Assembly (NCBI GenBank): GCA_019636345.1 | Contig: JAHBXQ010000004.1 | Location: forward strand, 248,001 to 312,000 | Length of the DNA stretch: 64,000 nucleotides | Direction: 5' to 3' | DNA from: Pirellulales bacterium | GTDB lineage: Bacteria > Planctomycetota > Planctomycetia > Pirellulales > Lacipirellulaceae | Shown: one piece after another, positions 17,003 through 24,769 of the stretch | Position numbering within the stretch: the first letter of the stretch is position 1 | How the letters are laid out: every line of letters begins with the position of its first letter | Made by a program: the position numbers and the translations under genes | Notes under the pieces: generated by a model | Told to the model about the DNA's origin: nothing | Database searches by the model: none | What the model saw: the letters and a program-made list of their open reading frames with translations, nothing else

Positions 17003-18220
17003 ATGAATCTTCGTACGCTGGTATGGCGCGAACTGTTCGAGCGCAAGAGTCAGATGATCACGATCACCGTGGGCATTCTCTTGGGCATCACGACGGTCAT
17101 CGCGATTCGCAATATCACCCACTACTCGGAGAAAGCGGTCGCCCGCGAGCTCGACAGCTTGGGCGCCAACGTCCTGATCCTTCCGAAGTCGGTCTCGCTG
17201 CAAGACTACTACGCGGCCGACATGCACGAAGAGGTCATTCCCGAGGAATACGTCATGCGGCTGACGATGTCGGACCTGCAGGGGGTCGACAACCTGTCGC
17301 CGAAGTTGTGCGTCCCAACGGAGTTGGGGGGGCGCAATTACTCGCTGACCGGCATTTTGCCGAAGAGCGAATTCCAGGCCAAGGCGGCGTGGGCGGGGGC
17401 GGGAATCTTCTCGCGCCCGATCGGCTGCGGCGCCCTCGAGCTGGGGGACGAACCGGCCGAGGAGGACAAGAAGACGCTGGTTCGCAAACGCGTGATCAAG
17501 GACCTCGCGCCGAACGAGGCGCTGATCGGCGCCGACGTGGCGGCCGCTCAGGGACTTTCCGAAGGTTCGACGGCGAACCTGCTGGGTGAATCGTTCACGG
17601 TCGTCGCCGTGCTGCCTGAGACAGGGACTGTCGACGACTCGCGGATCTTCGCTCACCTGCACACGGTCCAAAGGCTGGCCGGCAAAGGAGAAGTCGTCAA
17701 CTGCATCGAAGTCGTCGGCTGCTGCAAGGAGATCGCCTCGGGGCTGGTCGCCGGGGTGAACAAGCTGCTGCCCGACGCCAAGGTGGTGACCGTCAAGCAG
17801 GTCGTCGACACCCAGGTCAAGGTGCACAACATGATGGAACGGCTGTCGCAGCTGTTTGTGGCGATCATCGTCGTCGTCGGCGGAGCCGGAATCGCGAACT
17901 ACATGTTCGCCAACGTCTCGGAACGACGAAGAGAGATCGGCACGCTTATGGCGATGGGCGCCGACTCGCGACTCATCCAGCGCATGTTTCTGGCCAAGGC
18001 TCTCGTGTTGGGCTTGGTCGGAGGCGTGGGCGGGTTTGTCATCGGCACGGTCTTGGCAGTCGCCTTGGGGCCCAAGCTCGCCGGCGTGACGGTCTTGCCG
18101 ATGCCGTTGTTGTCGGTGTGGGCCGTCGCCATTTCCGTCGGAATTGCCCTCGTCGCCAGCTACATCCCAGCCCGCCGGGCCGCCATGCTCGATCCAGTCG
18201 CCACTTTCCGGGAGATCTAA
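17003..18220 (+). CDS. FtsX/MacB-type ABC transporter permease
   Basis: 405-residue inner-membrane permease with the topology of the MacB/LolC/FtsX group: TM1 at about 18-36, a periplasmic domain of about 245 residues, then TM2-TM4 at about 284-304, 333-357 and 368-388, with the coupling segment ERRREIGTLMAMGA (307-320). The periplasmic domain carries five cysteines (103, 142, 234, 240, 241), including a CC pair, unusual for this family. Such permeases move substrates in or out of the periplasm by mechanical coupling rather than through a channel. The ATPase follows 3 bp after the stop. Substrate unknown; context suggests metalloid or thiol conjugates. Confidence 0.85.
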   Translation: MNLRTLVWRELFERKSQMITITVGILLGITTVIAIRNITHYSEKAVARELDSLGANVLILPKSVSLQDYYAADMHEEVIPEEYVMRLTMSDLQGVDNLSPKLCVPTELGGRNYSLTGILPKSEFQAKAAWAGAGIFSRPIGCGALELGDEPAEEDKKTLVRKRVIKDLAPNEALIGADVAAAQGLSEGSTANLLGESFTVVAVLPETGTVDDSRIFAHLHTVQRLAGKGEVVNCIEVVGCCKEIASGLVAGVNKLLPDAKVVTVKQVVDTQVKVHNMMERLSQLFVAIIVVVGGAGIANYMFANVSERRREIGTLMAMGADSRLIQRMFLAKALVLGLVGGVGGFVIGTVLAVALGPKLAGVTVLPMPLLSVWAVAISVGIALVASYIPARRAAMLDPVATFREI

Positions 18221-18223
18221 GCC

Positions 18224-18919
18224 ATGTTGTGCATGGAACGCGTATCCAAGAATTACTTCCTTCGCAAGCAGCCGGTCGCCGGGCTCGTCGACGCCTCGAT
18301 CGAAATCCCCAAAGGCGATTTCGTCTCGCTGGTCGGCCCCAGCGGCAGCGGCAAAAGCACGCTGTTGCTGATGCTCGGCGGAATGCTCTCCCCCACGGCA
18401 GGATTGGTGACCCTCGACGGGCATTCCCTGTACGAACGCTCTGCCGACGAGCGAGCCAAACTGCGGCAGAAATACGTCGGCTTCGTGTTCCAGACGTTCA
18501 ACTTGGTGCCGTATCTGACGGCCCTGGAGAACGTGCAGGTGCCGTTATTTCTGGCCGGCGTCGCTGAACAGGAGCAACGGCAGCGCGCCGGCGCCTTGCT
18601 CGATCGGGTCGGGCTGGGAGATCGACTCGATCACAAGCCGTCGGAACTGAGCGTCGGCCAGCAGCAACGCGTGGCCCTGGCCCGGATGTTGGCGAACGAT
18701 CCGGCCGTGATTCTCGCCGACGAACCGACGGGGAATCTCGACCCCGAGACGGCCAGCCAAGTGATCCGCTTCTTTGAAGAGTTCAACGCCGAGGGGCGCA
18801 CCATCGTCATGGTGACTCACGACCCCCGGGCCGCCCAACGAGCCAAGCGGATGATTCGGCTGACGGAAGGCCGACTCGTGGGCGAGACCGTCTCGACCGC
18901 GAAGCGACACGTCGCATAG
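18224..18919 (+). CDS. ABC transporter ATPase, LolD/MacB type
   Basis: 231-residue cytoplasmic ATPase that powers the preceding permease. All motifs are intact: Walker [10 protein letters not shown] (38-46), Q-loop Gln90 (FVFQTFNL), signature LSVGQQQR (142-149), Walker B VILADEP (162-168) and the H-loop VTHD. The pattern (short, no fused domain, [19 protein letters not shown]) is that of LolD/MacB/FtsE-like subunits. The gene is 3 bp downstream of the permease and is followed by an ArsR-type regulator, which is likely to control the unit. Confidence 0.93.
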   Translation: MLCMERVSKNYFLRKQPVAGLVDASIEIPKGDFVSLVGPSGSGKSTLLLMLGGMLSPTAGLVTLDGHSLYERSADERAKLRQKYVGFVFQTFNLVPYLTALENVQVPLFLAGVAEQEQRQRAGALLDRVGLGDRLDHKPSELSVGQQQRVALARMLANDPAVILADEPTGNLDPETASQVIRFFEEFNAEGRTIVMVTHDPRAAQRAKRMIRLTEGRLVGETVSTAKRHVA

Positions 18920-18984
18920 ATCGTTTCGCGGGCTCCCTGCTCCGGCCAGTTGGCCGGAGCAGTTCCTTCGCCGAGAACGATGCC

Positions 18985-19407
18985 ATGAGCGACAAGGCGT
19001 GCTGCCAAGCGGACGGCCCGGCGGGGGCCGCGGCGGAGATCGCGCGGGTCCCTTCATGCCCTCCGGAGGAACTGTTCCAGGCGTTCGCCGATCGAACCCG
19101 GCTGCGAATTCTGAATCTGCTGTTGCGCAAGGAAACGTGCGTGGGAGACGTCACGACCATCCTGGCGATACCCCAGCCGCGCGTGTCGCAGCATCTGGCG
19201 TGTCTCCGCAAAGCAGGGTTCGTGAGCGTCCGCAGGGTCGGCCCGTGGTGCTTCTACTCGCTGGCCCCGCCGCGCTCGTCAATTGCGGCGCGAATGCTCG
19301 ATTGTCTGCGGGAGTGCGTCCAAGATGACCCGATCCTGCTAGCCGATCAGCAACGAGCCGTGCTGCTGGAACGAGCGGGAGGCTGTTGCAGCGCCGAGGC
19401 TCCTTGA
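18985..19407 (+). CDS. Second ArsR/SmtB-family regulator
   Basis: 140-residue winged-helix regulator. HTH at about 58-78 (ILAIPQPRVSQHLACLRKAG) and wing (VRRVGPWCFYSL). Cysteines occur at the N-terminus (CC, 6-7; Cys25), in TCVGDV (Cys52), near the HTH and at the C-terminus (CC), a different layout from the first ArsR, so the sensing site may differ. It follows the ABC genes and precedes the diheme protein, with a candidate operator at 19455-19470 downstream of it. Likely senses a soft metal or metalloid; which one cannot be read from the sequence. Confidence 0.88.
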   Translation: MSDKACCQADGPAGAAAEIARVPSCPPEELFQAFADRTRLRILNLLLRKETCVGDVTTILAIPQPRVSQHLACLRKAGFVSVRRVGPWCFYSLAPPRSSIAARMLDCLRECVQDDPILLADQQRAVLLERAGGCCSAEAP

Positions 19408-19454
19408 GCAAACGGACTCAGGTACGCGTGGACGGAATGGGTTTGGAACGATAT

Positions 19455-19470
19455 TTGCACATTGATGCAA
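19455..19470 (+). promoter_or_regulatory. Candidate ArsR-type operator upstream of the C_GCAxxG gene
   Basis: TTGCA (19455-19459) and TGCAA (19466-19470) form a 5-bp inverted repeat with a 6-bp spacer in an AT-rich patch about 60 bp before the next start. It resembles ArsR/SmtB boxes in size; the match is short, so confidence is modest. Confidence 0.4.
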
Positions 19471-19532
19471 TTAAGCAACTCTAATTCCCGCCCCGCCCCG
19501 CACGCGCGCTGACTGCCCGGGAGAAACGAACC

Positions 19533-20333
19533 ATGGCTGCCGTCGATCGGAGACAAATGCTGACTGCCATCGGCAGCTCAAGCGTGTTGGCCTATTGCGC
19601 AGGACGACGATCGCTTGCAGAAGCCGTCGATTCGGGATCCGCCCTCGAGGGGCGCAAACCCGCCGGAGAACGCGAGGACCCATGGAGGTATCGGCCGCTG
19701 GACCCCGAGGCGTGCGCCGACCGCGCCTACGCAATCTATCCCGAGGGGGGCTGTATGTATGCGGTCGTCGGAAGCGTCTTGGGAGAACTGTCGGCCCGCT
19801 ACGGAGCTCCCTACGATGCCTTCCCTGTCGTCATGATGCGTTACGGAGACGGCGGGGTCGGGGCCTGGGGGTCCCTGTGCGGGGTCGTCAACGGCGGAGC
19901 GGCGTTGTGCGGGTTGTTCCACCCGGAGCAAGACAAGGCGACTCTCGAACAACTCGTCACGGAGCTTTGCACTTGGTACGAAACCAGCGCGCTGCCCCAA
20001 TATGCTCCGACGCGGCCTGAGTGGGCCTCTGAAACCATGCCCTGCGTCGCCGGGTCCCTGCTGTGTCACGTCTCCGTCGGCAGGTGGTGCAAGGTTGCAG
20101 AGAGGGACGCCTTTTCCATAGAGAAGAAAGAACGCTGTCGACGGCTCGCGTCGGACGGAGCGAAGAAAGTCGTCGAGATCCTGAACCGCAAGGCAAGCGG
20201 CGACGGAGGTCATGCTGCGCTCGCTCCCGCGGTGACCAATTGCCTGGAATGTCACGGCCCCGAGGGGACTCGCGACGCGATGGGCAAGATGAGCTGCACG
20301 ACTTGCCATCAGATGCCGGAAACGCATCCGTAG
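19533..20333 (+). CDS. Exported C_GCAxxG_C_C family protein with two c-type haem motifs
   Basis: 266 residues. Twin-arginine-like N-terminus (DRRQMLTAIG) suggests folded export. The central domain fits the C_GCAxxG_C_C redox family: CMYAVVG (74-80) within GGCMYAVVGSVLGE, then CGVVNGGAALCG (Cys116, Cys126). The C-terminus holds two haem c attachment motifs, CLECH (237-241) and CTTCH (255-259), so the protein is probably a periplasmic diheme electron carrier joined to a redox-active domain. Related split-Soret proteins have this pairing. Placed at the end of the second arsenic module, it could exchange electrons with an arsenic or metal species; that is inference. Confidence 0.8.
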   Translation: MAAVDRRQMLTAIGSSSVLAYCAGRRSLAEAVDSGSALEGRKPAGEREDPWRYRPLDPEACADRAYAIYPEGGCMYAVVGSVLGELSARYGAPYDAFPVVMMRYGDGGVGAWGSLCGVVNGGAALCGLFHPEQDKATLEQLVTELCTWYETSALPQYAPTRPEWASETMPCVAGSLLCHVSVGRWCKVAERDAFSIEKKERCRRLASDGAKKVVEILNRKASGDGGHAALAPAVTNCLECHGPEGTRDAMGKMSCTTCHQMPETHP

Positions 20334-20398
20334 CCGAGCGGCGCCCGTGGGCTCTGGAATGCGCGGCGGCGCGCTCTCCATCCGGAGAACCGCTCTCG

Positions 20399-20668
20399 AT
20401 GATCTTGACGGCCGCACGGCGCCTGTCCATTTCGGTCGTTTTCGACCTGAACGCCTACGCCCAGGCCGAGGAGGCCGCTTGCTGCGTCCCAGCCCCGGCG
20501 GCCGAAGCGGGGTTGCCGGGGCTCGGCGCGGGAGGCTGCTGCGGAGCGCCGGCGCCGCAACAAATCCACGAGCAACTGGCCGACCTGCTCAGCCGCTACG
20601 ACGTTAACGCCCTGGCGGCCAGCGTGAAGATCTTTGCCGTGAAACCGGGGGCAAACCAGTGCTTGTGA
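20399..20668 (+). pseudogene. Duplicated 3' fragment of arsM (possibly an expressed Cys-rich peptide)
   Basis: 20444-20651 copies 208 bp of the arsM 3' end (15502-15709) with six substitutions, four silent and two changing residues, and no frame shift. The copied part encodes arsM residues 230-298, including both CC pairs. An ATG at 20399 opens a frame of 89 codons running into the copy and ending at a TGA 15 bp beyond the repeat. It lacks the SAM-binding core and all catalytic cysteines, so it cannot methylate arsenic. It is most simply the scar of a duplication or recombination; conserved frame and cysteines leave open a small metal-binding peptide. Confidence 0.75.
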
Positions 20669-20671
20669 GAG

Positions 20672-20744
<73 letters not shown>

Positions 20745-21281
20745 GGTCGGCAGACTCGGTATTGTAGCGGCTGCCTCGGGGGGTGCCAGGGGCCCGGAGT
20801 CGGGCGGGGAGGAGGCCTGCGCGGGCCTCTGCATCGGTTAGTTCGTCGGGAAGGAAGTCTCGCGCAGTGACGCGGGGGCCGCAGGGTTTGAGGCGAGATT
20901 CGGGACCTGGGCGCGAGCTGTGAATTTGCGACAGCGTTCGACTCCACAGGATCTGCCTGGGAATCGCCTGCGGGCGAGGGTCGAAATCTGCCGGGCTTGG
21001 TTCGGCGCCCGCTGCGCCCCTGCTGAGACGCAAGGCCTCGACCAAGACCGTCTCGCCGCCATCTCTGGGGACTTCGGCTCCCCCCGGAGCGGTCGGAAAA
21101 TTGGAGTCGAGTTTCGAGAAAACGGATTGGCCTGCTGCGGTTTTCCCGAGAAAATGGGGCTTCTCATCTCGCCGGGGGAGGCCGCGGGTCCCCCGTGCGA
21201 CAGTTCGCCCGAAACCGGCGCGGACCCCGGTTTGGTCTCTTGTCGGCTCTTGCTCGTATCATGCGACGGCGATCTCGCCCC
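20745..21281. other. Intergenic region between tRNA-Lys and the Nramp-like gene
   Basis: 537 bp, GC-rich. I see no gene, no yybP-type manganese riboswitch and no strong promoter hexamers. The stretch 21070-21170 is somewhat less GC-rich and may hold the promoter of the next gene. Confidence 0.4.
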
Positions 21282-23030
21282 ATGGGCCAGGACTTCCATC
21301 TCGAACGCCAGCGGGCCGTGCTCCGCGATGCTGAAGCCCGCGGGATGTTGCCGGCGCTGGGGGCGTACGCGCGGTTCTCGGGGCCGGGGTGGCTGACCAG
21401 TGCCCTGACGCTGGGCGCCGGGTCGCTGGGGAGCAGCCTGTATCTGGGGATCCTGGCCGGGGTCGGCATGGTGTGGATCCAACCCTACGCCATGGCGATG
21501 GGGGTCGTCATGCTAGGGGCGATCAGCTACGTGACGCTGTCGATCAACGAGTCGCCGTTTCGGGCGATCAACAAGCATGTCAATCCGCTGCTCGGGTGGT
21601 CGTGGCTCGCCGCGGCGCTGGTGGCGAATGTGGTGTGGTCGATGCCGCAGTATGGGTTGACCTTCGCCGTCATGGAGCAGAACTTGGCGCCGAGCTGGTT
21701 CGGCTCGGAAGGCTGGCTCGGCGAAGGCGACGGCGCCAAGTACGCCGTGTCGCTGGCCGCGTTCGCGGCCTGTACGGCCGTGGCGTGGAGCTACGGCAGC
21801 GGCAGCGCCGGCGTGCGGTGGTTCGATCGGTTGTTGAAACTGGTCGTCGCGATCATCGTGCTCAGCTTCATCGGCGTGGTGGTGCGGATCGCCACGACAG
21901 GCGACGGGATCGAGTGGGGGGTCGTGCTCGCCGGCGTCATACCCAGCCCGCGGAACTTCACGCGGCCGGCCGTCGCGTTCGAGCCGCTGCTGGCGGCGAT
22001 CGGCAACCCGGGGACGCGCGCCTTCTGGCACGACCTGATCGTCAGCCAGCAACGCGACGTGATGTTGGGCGCCGGTTCGGCGGCGGTCGGGGTGAACATG
22101 ACCTACATGCTTCCCACACTGCTGCGCACCCGGGGGTGGGGGCGCGAATTCCGACGGCTCGAGCTGTTCGATCTGGCGACGGCCATGTTTCTGCCGTTCG
22201 TGATCGCCACCGGCTGCGTCATCGTGGCGTCGGCGCACCAATTTCACGCCCAAGTTCCCGGAGGGTTCGGCGTCGACGCTCACGGCGAGGTCGTCGTCCC
22301 CGAGCGTTTTCGCGGCGAGTACGCCGGAATGATGGCCGCCCGGTCAAGCGCTCTGGCAGCGAGCCGCGGCGATGTTCCGCCCCCGGCGGCCGAGGAAGAG
22401 CAATTGGCCGCGATGCTGGTGCGGCGCGACGCGTCGGACTTGGCGCAATCGCTGGTCACGCTGTTCGGAGGAGGCGAAGAGAGCGACGGCCGGTTCGTCG
22501 CCAACATTGTGTTCGGCGTCGGCGTAGCGGGGATGACCGTGTCGTCGATCGCCCTGATGATGCTGATCTCGGGGTTCATCGTTTGCGACGCGACGAACGC
22601 CCCGGTCGGCGGTTGGCGATTTCGCCTGGGGTGTCTTGTGCCTTCGATCGCCCTGTTGTGGCCGGTCGTTTGGCAGGGAGCGACCAAGGCTTGGCTGACA
22701 GTGGCCGCCAGCGTCGTGTGCGCCTCGCTGTTGCCGATCGCCTACGTGGCGTTCTTGCTGCTCATGAATCGTCGTGAGCTGATGGGCGGCGAGATGCTCG
22801 TCGGCTGGAAGCGATTGGTCGTCAACCTGCTGATGTGCCTGGCCGCGGCTTCGGCGATCGGGGCCGCGATCTCCGCGGTGCTTAAGACCAGCGGCTGGCC
22901 CGGCATGGGGGTCGTCGCCGTCTATCTGGTCGTGCTCCTGGTCGTCGGGGCGGTGCGGCGAACCAACCAAACCCGAGACGCCGTGCGGGCGAAGCTTGTC
23001 CGCGGCGCCGCGGCCGAATCTCTAACTTGA
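21282..23030 (+). CDS. Nramp-related multi-pass transporter without the DPGN motif
   Basis: About 582 residues with 11-12 transmembrane helices. The first helix starts GPGWLTSALTLGAGSLGSSL, aligning with Nramp GPG...DPGN, but the metal-binding Asp-Pro-Gly-Asn is replaced by GAGS, and helix 6 has NMTYMLPTL instead of the usual MPHN. So the fold is probably Nramp/LeuT-like but the substrate need not be Mn or Fe. A loop of about 90 residues (around 350-440) is inserted in the second half. Start uncertain: ATG 21282 (MGQDFHLERQ) or 21261; neither has a clear ribosome site. The next gene begins 12 bp downstream, so the two may be co-transcribed. Confidence 0.72.
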   Translation: MGQDFHLERQRAVLRDAEARGMLPALGAYARFSGPGWLTSALTLGAGSLGSSLYLGILAGVGMVWIQPYAMAMGVVMLGAISYVTLSINESPFRAINKHVNPLLGWSWLAAALVANVVWSMPQYGLTFAVMEQNLAPSWFGSEGWLGEGDGAKYAVSLAAFAACTAVAWSYGSGSAGVRWFDRLLKLVVAIIVLSFIGVVVRIATTGDGIEWGVVLAGVIPSPRNFTRPAVAFEPLLAAIGNPGTRAFWHDLIVSQQRDVMLGAGSAAVGVNMTYMLPTLLRTRGWGREFRRLELFDLATAMFLPFVIATGCVIVASAHQFHAQVPGGFGVDAHGEVVVPERFRGEYAGMMAARSSALAASRGDVPPPAAEEEQLAAMLVRRDASDLAQSLVTLFGGGEESDGRFVANIVFGVGVAGMTVSSIALMMLISGFIVCDATNAPVGGWRFRLGCLVPSIALLWPVVWQGATKAWLTVAASVVCASLLPIAYVAFLLLMNRRELMGGEMLVGWKRLVVNLLMCLAAASAIGAAISAVLKTSGWPGMGVVAVYLVVLLVVGAVRRTNQTRDAVRAKLVRGAAAESLT

Positions 23031-23042
23031 GGCAGATTCAAG

Positions 23043-23981
23043 ATGATCGATCCGCGCACTTCGTTGTCCCGCCGTCAGTTTTCGGGCGCCGCGTTGGCCG
23101 CAACTGCGGGGGCCGTCGCGGCGACTCGTTCCTGGTCGCAGCTCGCCGCCGCGCCGTCGGCGACGGTCGCCGGACAGGCCGGCCCGCGCCGGTATTGTGC
23201 GTTCATCAAGTTCCTGCAGGAGTTGAGCTACGACGAACTGGCCGAGCGGATCGCCGAACTCGGTTTCGACGGCGTCGAAGCGACGGTGCGAACCGCCGAC
23301 GGGTATTTGAAGCCCGCAACAGCCGCCGTTGAGTTGCCCAAGTTCAAGCGGGCCCTAGCGAAGCAGGGGCTTGAGATCACGATCCTGACCACCGACATCC
23401 TCAGCGCGGACCAGCCCGAGGCCGAGACCACCCTGCGTGCCGCGGCCGACAACGGAGTAACGCACTATCGGATCGGGTTTCACCGCTACGACGTCAAGCA
23501 GCCGATCGAGCCGCAACTGGAGGCCTTGCGGCCGACGATCGACGCGTTGGCGGCGCTCAACCGGAAACTGGGGATCAGCGCGTTGTACCAGAACCACTGC
23601 GGGGCGACGTTCGTCGGCGCCACGTTCTGGGACCTGCGAAGCCTGCTGAAGGACGTGCCGCCGGAGGAGATCGGCTGCGTCTACGACCTGCGGCACGCCA
23701 TGGTCGAGGCCGGCGAGGCGTGGCCCCTGCTCTACCAGCTCATCCGGCCGCACGTGCAGGCGTACTCGGTCAAGGACTTCGTCTGGAGCAAGGGCAAAAG
23801 CGCGCACGCGGCGCTCGGCGATGGACTGCTCGACCGCCGCTTCTACCAGGAGTTGGCCAAGAGCGAATTCGCGGGGCCGATCTCCGTGCACGTCGAGTAC
23901 TTGAAGCCGGGGCCGGCCGAGGAGCACCTCGCGGCGCTGCAGCGAGACTTCGACACGCTCCGGGAGTGGATGAAGGGGTGA
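23043..23981 (+). CDS. Exported sugar isomerase/epimerase-like TIM-barrel protein
   Basis: 312 residues with a twin-arginine signal (SLSRRQFSGAALAATAG). The body is an AP-endonuclease-2 type TIM barrel as in sugar phosphate isomerases/epimerases: LSYDELAERIAELGFDGVEA, ITILTTDI, LYQNHCGATFVG (metal-ligand His), CVYDLRHAMVEAGEAW (Asp, His) and GPISVHVEYLKPG (Glu). These metal ligands seem to be present. Planctomycetes encode many such exported forms, mostly uncharacterised. It is 12 bp downstream of the transporter gene and converges with the SDR gene. Substrate unknown, sugar-related by family. Confidence 0.82.
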   Translation: MIDPRTSLSRRQFSGAALAATAGAVAATRSWSQLAAAPSATVAGQAGPRRYCAFIKFLQELSYDELAERIAELGFDGVEATVRTADGYLKPATAAVELPKFKRALAKQGLEITILTTDILSADQPEAETTLRAAADNGVTHYRIGFHRYDVKQPIEPQLEALRPTIDALAALNRKLGISALYQNHCGATFVGATFWDLRSLLKDVPPEEIGCVYDLRHAMVEAGEAWPLLYQLIRPHVQAYSVKDFVWSKGKSAHAALGDGLLDRRFYQELAKSEFAGPISVHVEYLKPGPAEEHLAALQRDFDTLREWMKG

Positions 23982-23995
23982 GGTTCGGCCGGCAG

Positions 23996-24748
23996 TCAGC
24001 GAACCATCTGCATCGACATCCCGCCGTCGACGACGACGTACTCGCCCGTCATGAATTCGTTGGTCGCCAGCAGTCGGACGACCTCGGCGACGTCGGCGGG
24101 CGTCCCCTCGCGGTGGAGCGGAATGCGTTGACGGAGGTTGTGGGCCTGCTGCTCGTGCGACATCGCCTGATGGAATCGCGTGCGGATGATCCCGGGCGCG
24201 ACGCAATTGACGCGGATGTTGTCGTCGGCGACGTCGCGTGCGAGCATCCGGGTGAATTGCAGGATCGCCCCTTTGACCGTGCCGTAGGCGATCGCGCCGG
24301 GACAGCCCCGGACCGCGGCCGCGGACGAGACCAGCACGATCGCCCCCTCGCCGCTGCGGCGAATCGCCGGCAACGCACGCCGGCAAAGGGTGAACGCCGC
24401 GTGGACGTGAACGTCGAACGCGGCTCGCCACTCGTCGAGCGTGATCTGGTCGATCGACCCTGGCGCGGGACCGCCGGCGCTGTGGACCAGCACGTCGAGT
24501 CCTCCCAGCAGTTCGATCGCCTCGTCGACGCAGCGGTCCGCCTCGGCAGGAACGGCGACGTCGGCCTGCACGAAGCGGCAGAACCCTCCGGCCGCTTCCG
24601 CTTGGCGACAGACCTCGGCCGCGTCGCCGTCGTTGGTTCGGCCGTTCACGACGACCTTTGCGCCGGCGGCGACGAAGTCGAGTGCGACCGCCGCGCCGAT
24701 CCCGCGAGTCCCGCCGGTGACGAGCGCACGTTTTCCTGGCAGTTGCAT
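23996..24748 (-). CDS. SDR-family NAD(P)-dependent oxidoreductase
   Basis: 250-residue cytoplasmic short-chain dehydrogenase. Nucleotide motif TGGTRGIG (about 11-18), NGRT after strand 2 (suggesting NADP preference), HSAGG for NNAG, catalytic Ser in VLVSSAAAVRG and the Tyr-Lys pair in YGTVK; end VVDGGMSMQ is typical. It lies 21 bp downstream of the stop of the beta-helix PEP-CTERM gene on the same strand, so the two may be one operon. In alginate degradation an SDR reduces the lyase product DEH to KDG; given the two alginate-lyase-like genes 10-17 kb away this is a reasonable candidate, but unproven. Confidence 0.88.
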   Translation of the reverse strand: MQLPGKRALVTGGTRGIGAAVALDFVAAGAKVVVNGRTNDGDAAEVCRQAEAAGGFCRFVQADVAVPAEADRCVDEAIELLGGLDVLVHSAGGPAPGSIDQITLDEWRAAFDVHVHAAFTLCRRALPAIRRSGEGAIVLVSSAAAVRGCPGAIAYGTVKGAILQFTRMLARDVADDNIRVNCVAPGIIRTRFHQAMSHEQQAHNLRQRIPLHREGTPADVAEVVRLLATNEFMTGEYVVVDGGMSMQMVR

Positions 24749-24769
24749 CGTGACGACGGGCCTCCTGAC

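Noticed and set aside
20745-21281. Possible manganese riboswitch upstream of the Nramp-like gene
   Set aside because: The conserved yybP-ykoY core sequences are not present, and the transporter lacks the Mn-binding motif.
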